Source: an uncultured Lachnospiraceae bacterium (GTDB lineage: Bacteria > Bacillota_A > Clostridia > Lachnospirales > Lachnospiraceae). Taken from it: DNA of 28,150 nt. Every line of letters starts with the position of its first letter. Position 1 is the first letter of the stretch. The notes below the pieces were generated by a model. That model was not told the origin of the DNA and did not search any database. It saw only the letters and a list, made by a program, of their open reading frames with translations. A program made the position numbers and the translations under genes. Below, in pieces: positions 23,459 to 28,150 of the stretch. The stretch covers positions 1 through 28,150 of the forward strand of contig CAJUDN010000024.1 in the NCBI GenBank assembly GCA_910585355.1, given 5' to 3'.

Positions 23459-23575
23459 ATCTGCCGCGTTGGTCTACGCTCCGCTTCGTGGGAGATTTGA
23501 CCCAAATGAACGCGGCGTAGTGGGCTACGTTAAGTGAATATGGGCCAAATCTACCGCAAAGTGGGGCGTGCAGAT
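23459..23575. repeat. 117-bp imperfect inverted repeat
   Basis: Outer ATCTGC (23459-23464) pairs with GCAGAT (23570-23575). Arms of 27 nt, 23477-23503 and 23542-23568, match as reverse complements at 19 of 27 positions. A central hairpin CGTAG-TGGG-CTACG (23516-23529) caps the structure. No ORF is supported. It is like the 572-737 repeat in size and design, but I see no sequence identity between them. Confidence 0.6.
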
Positions 23576-23598
23576 AACGGGAATGGTACAAGAATCCA

Positions 23599-23667
23599 TC
23601 AACCGTTGGTTGAATCTGCCAAAATCAACCAATGATTAGTTCCAGAGCAATTTTTTTCTGTTATACT
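23599..23667 (+). promoter_or_regulatory. Extended -10 promoter and operator-like sites for the XRE gene
   Basis: TGTTATACT (23659-23667) is an extended -10. Upstream is a 15-bp palindrome, TCAACC-GTT-GGTTGA (23599-23613), and a second TCAACC at 23625-23630, 26 bp from the first. These could be binding sites for the regulator encoded just downstream. Confidence 0.5.
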
Positions 23668-23688
23668 GATGGCAAGGAGGATGGAAAC

Positions 23689-24441
23689 ATGAACCAGGAA
23701 GCAATAGGAAACTTCATTTCAGCCTGTCGAAAAGAGAAGGGACTCACACAGGCACAGTTGGCGGAAAAATTAAATATTACCAACCGGGCAGTATCAAAAT
23801 GGGAAACCGGAAAAAGCATTCCGGATGCCGCCATTATGCTGGACTTATGTAAAATACTTGGTATCAGTGTAAATGAACTGCTCAGCGGAGAAAGGATTGC
23901 CATGGAAAATTATCAAAAAAGAGCTGAAGAAAATCTTGTAGAATTACGGCAGAAAGCAAATAACACCCCGAAAAGTCTGAATTTCCTTGTAAAACTTGTA
24001 ATCCCGATTTTAGGAGTTCTGTTTATAGTCAAATATGGAATCGGCAGCAGAACCTGGTATTTTTCAGATCACATCAGTATGGAATTTATCCTGATTCCCT
24101 GTCTTCTGGTACTGCTGTGTACAGGATACTGGCGGGGCTTTCTAAAGGCATTTATCTATATCATCAAGAGAGACAGCTGCACAGCAGGAATGATAAAGGA
24201 CAGTATGAACGCGCTTAAACTGGCATGCAGTTCCAGTTTCATTTGGGGAAGCATCGGCTTTACAATCAGCATGGTAAACCTTATGCGTAATCCTGCGCCT
24301 GATTCCGAGTTTGCTGCTCTTTCGTTAAGGGCGGATATATCGGTGGCACTGCTTCCGTTGTTTTACGCCCTGGTTATAAACGCGGTACTGGTGCCGTTGT
24401 ATTTTGAGCTGAAGCGTTTTCATGCGAAAAGCGCAGAGTGA
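23689..24441 (+). CDS. XRE family regulator with membrane C-terminus
   Basis: This 250-residue protein has an N-terminal Cro/CI HTH (residues about 7-65). Its core is KEKGLTQAQLAEKLNITNRA, then VSKWETGKSIPDAAIMLDLC. After a charged helix the C-terminal half has about four transmembrane segments, including FLVKLVIPILGVLFIVKYG, FILIPCLLVLLCTGYW and a hydrophobic last pair near the end. Such membrane-tethered XRE proteins are common in Clostridia, and many act on neighbouring genes or their own promoter. The ATG at 23689 has AAGGAGG about 7 nt upstream. The frame opens at 23632, upstream of the promoter, and that start is rejected. Palindromic sites upstream suggest autoregulation. Neither flanking gene is an obvious target. 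Confidence 0.85.
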   Translation: MNQEAIGNFISACRKEKGLTQAQLAEKLNITNRAVSKWETGKSIPDAAIMLDLCKILGISVNELLSGERIAMENYQKRAEENLVELRQKANNTPKSLNFLVKLVIPILGVLFIVKYGIGSRTWYFSDHISMEFILIPCLLVLLCTGYWRGFLKAFIYIIKRDSCTAGMIKDSMNALKLACSSSFIWGSIGFTISMVNLMRNPAPDSEFAALSLRADISVALLPLFYALVINAVLVPLYFELKRFHAKSAE

Positions 24442-24462
24442 GAGTATGAAACTGCTGACTTT

Positions 24463-24676
24463 TCAAAAGTAAGTGCCAAATATTTCCCCTGCCCTCCTGC
24501 TCTGAATCATCCCCGCGCTGATGATTTTCTGCAAGGCAGGGGGTGCTGCGCCTCCCGATGGATGTTGTTTGAGATGTCCGATCATGAAATGCATATCCAA
24601 AGGCTTCTTTGCGGCCAGCGCGATGTAGCGCATATCATTTAAGGATATGGTAAAATCTATTCCTTTCTTCCGGGTC
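24463..24676 (-). pseudogene. Possible remnant of a ribulose-phosphate 3-epimerase-like gene
   Basis: Downstream of the DUF4422 stop, the minus strand stays open and encodes IDFTISLNDMRYIALAAKKP then LDMHFMI. This resembles the segment of ribulose-phosphate 3-epimerases around their FxxxxxxxxxIR...PLDVHLMI strand. The preceding barrel strands and start codon are missing, no ribosome binding site is seen, and the sequence after HFMI does not fit the family. I read it as a broken tail fragment left in the glycan locus, but the similarity rests on one short stretch. The remainder of 24442-24676 holds no other gene. Confidence 0.3.
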
Positions 24677-25768
24677 TTAGACTGACATCCGGCATCCGGT
24701 ATGAACAATCGTAAGCCTGTCTGCGTTCTTCATAAAATACAGTGTTTCCAAAGTCTCTCCCATATACCCGATATATCTGTCGTTCCTCTCACAGCCTTTT
24801 GGAATGCTGAGCTCCTCCGTCCGCAAAAGAATCGGGAACAGCCAGTTACAGTAATCCCGCAGCACGTTCTTTTTGGCCAGGATCACATTGTAATTATATA
24901 AATACTGCTGTCCCAGTATCTCAGGAAGCGCTTTTGCATATTCCGGCTGCAATTCTTTAAGGGCCTGCAGCATCGCCTTCCAATCCTTTTCCTTTATGTA
25001 CCTTTCATGATGGGCGTGGATATCCGGCTCATAGGGCAATGGATAAGGCAGCACCACATCTACATCATTATCCGTAAGCCGCAAAAGATCGTCTTCGCTA
25101 AAGTCAAATCCCCTCCTGTACTGGCACAGGCCAAAATACTGTCCTTCTTCACCATCCTCAGAGCCCACAGCCGTCAGCTTATTTTTCCATATCCAGTAAA
25201 GCGCCGTCAACTCACAGTAGTTGCCGTTTTTCCAGGAGATATGTTCCCCCGTGTTATCAGCAAGATCCGCCACCCGCGCATCACAGCAATCTGCGCCGGC
25301 CTGAAGGGGAATCACATACTCCGGCAGGGACATGCTGCTCCGCAACGGCTTATCCACATGGGACTTTGCCATGTACATTCTGATAAAAGGCATATGACAG
25401 CCAACAGGAAGTGCAGAAAGCGGCAGAAATCTCCCAATCCTTGCATGGAACAGCTTCATCATCTCCGTCCATCTTGCAAAGGTAAGACGCCTGTGCTGCC
25501 GGAATCCAAAGTTTTCCAGAACCTCCTCGATATCCGGCTGCACCTGATCGGGCGTGGCAATTAAAATTTCCACCTGCTGCTTCTCCTCCCCGGAGAGTTC
25601 TCTTGCATAAGCGGCCGCCGTTTTCACGGGGATACCCCCAAGGGCAGGGGGATTGCCATCCATGCGGGTCACGAGAAAATAGGAAATTTCACGTCTGGGA
25701 TATAAAGTTTTTATCGCTTTGTATGCGCCCAGGGCATAACCCTGGGCGCCGTAGATGGCAAGTTTCAT
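24677..25768 (-). CDS. DUF4422 glycan-locus protein with N-terminal Rossmann-like domain
   Basis: This 363-residue protein has two parts. Residues 1-90 (MKLAIYGAQGYALGAYKAIK, then EILIATPDQVQPDIEEVL) look like the small nucleotide-binding domain found at the start of sugar acyltransferases and in capsule proteins. Residues about 115-355 match DUF4422, a glycosyltransferase-associated domain. Its marks are NYCELTALYWIWKN, YFGLCQYRRGFDF, VVLPYPL and YNVILAKKN. It is probably a cytoplasmic glycosyltransferase-type enzyme for a surface polysaccharide. I chose the ATG at 25768, with GGGGGAAAG somewhat far upstream. A GTG at 25804 overlapping the aminotransferase stop is the alternative and would add 12 residues. 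It is the last intact gene of the locus. Confidence 0.75.
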   Translation of the reverse strand: MKLAIYGAQGYALGAYKAIKTLYPRREISYFLVTRMDGNPPALGGIPVKTAAAYARELSGEEKQQVEILIATPDQVQPDIEEVLENFGFRQHRRLTFARWTEMMKLFHARIGRFLPLSALPVGCHMPFIRMYMAKSHVDKPLRSSMSLPEYVIPLQAGADCCDARVADLADNTGEHISWKNGNYCELTALYWIWKNKLTAVGSEDGEEGQYFGLCQYRRGFDFSEDDLLRLTDNDVDVVLPYPLPYEPDIHAHHERYIKEKDWKAMLQALKELQPEYAKALPEILGQQYLYNYNVILAKKNVLRDYCNWLFPILLRTEELSIPKGCERNDRYIGYMGETLETLYFMKNADRLTIVHTGCRMSV

Positions 25769-25800
25769 ACTATTTTCTTTCCCCCAGCAGCTCTTCTTTC

Positions 25801-26865
25801 TCACTTAACAGATTCACATGTAAGCAATGCATTGATAAATATTTCCATATATTTCTTTTCCCCAATGGAAACCCTGAGACAAGTTCCGAATTCTCCTACA
25901 TTGTCGTACGACTTTATCAATATCTTATATTCGTTCTTCATCTTCTCTACCAAACTCTTTGCATCTGTCTTTGGTTCAATAAATATAAAATTACCGGCTT
26001 CCCCCTTATGCCTGTATCCGTTCTGATCAAGCATCGCAATCAGATATTGTCTTCCCTCATTAAATTTTGCAATCAGGGAACGTAACATGTCCGGGGACTT
26101 CAGTATCTTTTCGGCAAAAAGCATCGCAAAAGCATTCGTATTATGGGGCGTACAAAATTTCTGAACGAATTTTATATCGTCCGGATGACCGACAACGTAT
26201 CCCAGTCTGCATCCCGCCATTGAAAAAAGTTTAGAAAAGGTTCTTGTCACAAAAACTCTTCTCTCTTTCAACGCATATTCGATAAAGGTCTTTGGGTAAA
26301 AATAATGATAAGCTTCATCGACTAAAACGGTAATTTCTTTTTCTCTGCAGACCGACATAATCCTTTCAAACTCTTCGTCCGAATACACATTGCCCATCGG
26401 ATTATTAGGGTTAAGAAGAATAAGCATCTGTGTGTCAGCTGTAAGCTCCAAAATAATATTGTCTACGCTCATTGACAAATCATCATTATACGGCACCTTT
26501 ACGAAATCCCTTCCATACATTTGAGCATACACCTGAAACATAAAATAGGACGGGACAACTCCCACAATCCTTCCTCCGGCGGAGGTAAAGGCCTGTATTA
26601 TATATCTGATCCCCTCCGCAGAACCGTTCACCAGACACAAGTGCGAGATGTCCGTATGCAAATATTCTGACAATACCTGCGTGAAATGAAGCGTTTCCGG
26701 GTATTGGGAAATAAACTCTGGCGTCACTTCATGCAACACTTCATTGATAAACTCCTGTGGCAGCCCACCGGGATTTTCGTTTAAATCAAGCCTCAGATAA
26801 CCCTTTCTCTCATTCTGGTCAAAAACCCGGACAAGATCTACAATCTGTTCATTCGTATAATACAT
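25801..26865 (-). CDS. HisC-like PLP-dependent aminotransferase
   Basis: This 354-residue fold-type I aminotransferase of the class I/II, histidinol-phosphate-like branch has LDLNENPGG at 27-35 and NPNNPMGN at 152-159. VDEAYHYF has Asp 183 and Tyr 186, TFSKLFSMAGCRLGY has the PLP Lys at 212, and Arg 220 follows. All catalytic residues are present. No other histidine biosynthesis gene is near. Given its neighbours it more likely aminates or deaminates a precursor for a cell-surface glycan or modified amino acid than histidinol phosphate. The ATG at 26865 follows GGAGGTG with 6 nt spacing, 17 bp after the GNAT stop. Base composition is more AT-rich than in the genes to the left. Confidence 0.85.
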   Translation of the reverse strand: MYYTNEQIVDLVRVFDQNERKGYLRLDLNENPGGLPQEFINEVLHEVTPEFISQYPETLHFTQVLSEYLHTDISHLCLVNGSAEGIRYIIQAFTSAGGRIVGVVPSYFMFQVYAQMYGRDFVKVPYNDDLSMSVDNIILELTADTQMLILLNPNNPMGNVYSDEEFERIMSVCREKEITVLVDEAYHYFYPKTFIEYALKERRVFVTRTFSKLFSMAGCRLGYVVGHPDDIKFVQKFCTPHNTNAFAMLFAEKILKSPDMLRSLIAKFNEGRQYLIAMLDQNGYRHKGEAGNFIFIEPKTDAKSLVEKMKNEYKILIKSYDNVGEFGTCLRVSIGEKKYMEIFINALLTCESVK

Positions 26866-26882
26866 ATTTGCACCTCCATGCA

Positions 26883-27722
26883 CTATAAGTCTCCATAATT
26901 ATGCCATGGATAAAAACCCACATACGACTCGCAGCCAAGCTGTTTTATATCTGCTTCTATTTCATCATACTTGGAACATGTTATGATAATTGGTATTTCC
27001 GTTTTATGCGGTTTGACAATTTTTACACCGTTGGCGGTCATTCCCTGTATCTCTTTCTGGCTGTCAAAGATATACTTCGGAGGTTTCACTCCCTTAAACT
27101 GCCTGAAAAAAATATCATAATAGTTACCCACTCCCCACAAAATGTAATCTTCTCGTAAATAAGGTTTTAACCGTTCATATTCTGCCTGTAGCCCAAGACT
27201 CAATTTTTCCTCCATATTGAAATGTTCTTTATCATCAAACTCCAATATATACCTATTATCAAAATGCAACCCTCCGCCGTCCAGGTTTTGAAATGATCCG
27301 ATATACCGCGCTCCCTGCTTCAAATAAAAATTACGAGCATTTTCATTCCCCTCAACGCAATCTACCAGCATGGCATTCATGCCTTCAAGACGCAGCATTT
27401 CCTTAATCGCCCTTATCAGTTCTTTTCCAACGCCTTTACCCTGCGCCGCTTTTTTTACATGTAAAGCATCCAATATTGGTAATTTATCTATTCTTTTGAA
27501 TAAACATACTCCAGCTACTCCTATAATCTCGTTATTCTCTCGAAATACAAGCGTTCTGGCATCCCCTCTGTGGAGATATCTCTTCCAGACATTTATATAG
27601 GTTTCAAGAGATAATTTCTTAAAATAGGAATCTGGAAATATTCCCGGATATGTCGCCCTTAGGCTGGCTACATGCAAATCCGCTATTTCCATAAAATCAT
27701 CACCAGATGCAAACTCAATCAT
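26883..27722 (-). CDS. GNAT acetyltransferase fused to a Rossmann-like domain
   Basis: This 279-residue protein is a fusion. Residues 1-165 are a GNAT N-acetyltransferase; the acetyl-CoA loop is QGKGVGKELI (94-103) and NENARNFYLKQGARYIG is the late GNAT motif. Residues about 180-279 form a second domain starting ILWGVGNYYDIFF, then YIFDSQKEIQGMTANGVKIV and PIIITCSKYDEIE. This looks like the nucleotide-sugar or NAD-type half-domain seen at the front of several glycan-locus enzymes. It may acetylate an amino group on a sugar or amino acid used by the same locus. The ATG at 27722 has GGGGGGAG about 6 nt upstream. It is 12 bp from the acyltransferase stop, consistent with an operon. Confidence 0.78.
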   Translation of the reverse strand: MIEFASGDDFMEIADLHVASLRATYPGIFPDSYFKKLSLETYINVWKRYLHRGDARTLVFRENNEIIGVAGVCLFKRIDKLPILDALHVKKAAQGKGVGKELIRAIKEMLRLEGMNAMLVDCVEGNENARNFYLKQGARYIGSFQNLDGGGLHFDNRYILEFDDKEHFNMEEKLSLGLQAEYERLKPYLREDYILWGVGNYYDIFFRQFKGVKPPKYIFDSQKEIQGMTANGVKIVKPHKTEIPIIITCSKYDEIEADIKQLGCESYVGFYPWHNYGDL

Positions 27723-27734
27723 AAATTCTCCCCC

Positions 27735-28073
27735 CTATCTTAAATACTTTCGTATAAATTCCTTCACTGGCAGATACAAATCATCATACCTTTCACGGAT
27801 GTCATCGTCCGGCCAATCCCACCATGCAATTTTATTAAGAGATTGGATTTCTTCCGGAGAATATCTATATCTTATAATTCTGGCAGGCGCGCCGACAACG
27901 ATCGCATAATCTGGAACATCCTGTGTAATAACAGTCCCTGCTCCCGCAACCGCATCATTTCCAATATTGGCATAATTAGTAACTATCACATTACGCCTCA
28001 GCCACACATCATTTCCAATTCTGCTTCTTCCAGTTATTTTAAGATTCTGGGCCAAACTCCCTCGAAATACCAC
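27735..28073 (-). CDS. Hexapeptide-repeat acyltransferase, 5'-incomplete
   Basis: Only the C-terminal half of a left-handed beta-helix acetyltransferase (CatB/sugar O-acetyltransferase type) is present. SRIGNDVWLRRNVIV, ANIGNDAVAGAGTVITQDVP and YAIVVGAPARIIRYRY are classic hexapeptide coils and cap. KIAWWDWPDDDIRERYDDL is the usual C-terminal helix of this family. The 112 residues from a GTG at 28073 are about half the normal length (near 200). An in-frame stop lies at 28097-28095, and no start with a good ribosome binding site is visible. The gene is either cut by the contig end at 28123 or frameshifted in the C5G4 run at 28081-28073. It heads the glycan-type operon. Confidence 0.75.
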   Translation of the reverse strand: MVFRGSLAQNLKITGRSRIGNDVWLRRNVIVTNYANIGNDAVAGAGTVITQDVPDYAIVVGAPARIIRYRYSPEEIQSLNKIAWWDWPDDDIRERYDDLYLPVKEFIRKYLR

Positions 28074-28123
28074 CCCGGGGGTTCCTCTCCTCTTTTATAT
28101 TCTTCCAGATTTTGAAACTTAGG

Positions 28124-28150
28124 AGATCGGAAGAGCGTCGTGTAGGGAAA
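28124..28150 (+). other. Illumina TruSeq adapter sequence (not biological)
   Basis: The final 27 bases begin AGATCGGAAGAGCGTCGTGT and continue AGGGAAA, the TruSeq read-through adapter. This is library contamination retained at a contig end. Genomic sequence therefore stops at about 28123. Confidence 0.97.

Noticed and set aside
25801..26865. True histidinol-phosphate aminotransferase (hisC)
   Set aside because: Family signature fits the broad branch only; no histidine genes are near and the neighbours are glycan-type enzymes, so no symbol is given.

Overview
The window looks like a chromosomal contig from a low-to-mid GC anaerobic Bacillota, most likely a member of the Lachnospiraceae/Clostridia. 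The signs are strong AGGAGG-type ribosome binding sites, a T-box leader in front of metG, a one-step meso-diaminopimelate dehydrogenase, clustered MATE transporters, an ATC-hydrolase-family protein, and two radical SAM proteins with a Cx4Cx2C cluster motif. I cannot fix the genus. The last 27 bases are Illumina adapter, so the right edge is a real contig end and nothing should be inferred beyond it.

Layout. 1-929 has no large gene. It holds a duplicated 60-bp double-hairpin repeat, a small hydrophobic peptide gene (421-549) with an overlapping terminator, and a 166-bp imperfect inverted repeat (572-737). 930-2590 (+) carries an OGG1-type DNA glycosylase and an MBL-fold hydrolase. 2595-6372 (-) is a tight operon: a VWA/DUF2201-type metallopeptidase-like protein, a MoxR-type AAA+ ATPase and a radical SAM protein. 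6373-6727 is a hairpin-rich intergenic region ending in a MerR-type promoter with a 19-bp spacer. That promoter drives a MATE pump overlapping its probable MerR regulator (6728-8885). 8882-13587 (-) has an LRR protein, a MATE pump, ddh with its own strong promoter, and a third MATE pump. 13588-13857 carries structured element A.

13858-15433 (-) is rsmA followed by an ATC-hydrolase-family gene. 15819-16694 (+) is a second radical SAM protein that keeps the cluster Cys at the same residue positions as the first. 16670-20682 (-) is the metG operon: promoter, Met-specific T-box, structured element B, metG, traX-like gene, tatD. 20788-23317 (+) carries a DUF885 lipoprotein and a nitroreductase. 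23459-23575 is another long inverted repeat, followed by an XRE regulator with a membrane domain (23689-24441). 24463-28123 (-) is a visibly more AT-rich surface-glycan type locus: hexapeptide acyltransferase, GNAT fused to a Rossmann-like domain, HisC-like aminotransferase and a DUF4422 protein, ending in a probable gene remnant.

The most interesting signal is the pair of structured elements at 13741-13819 and 20180-20259. Their loops and linkers are conserved. Five base pairs differ between the copies, four of them by clean compensatory change in one stem and one in the adjoining hairpin. One copy lies between the T-box terminator and the metG start codon. The other lies upstream of a MATE gene. 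They look like a selected RNA or DNA structure rather than chance palindromes. Secondary points are the MoxR/VWA/radical SAM operon, the small hydrophobic ORF next to a large cruciform-like repeat, and the GNAT-Rossmann fusion.
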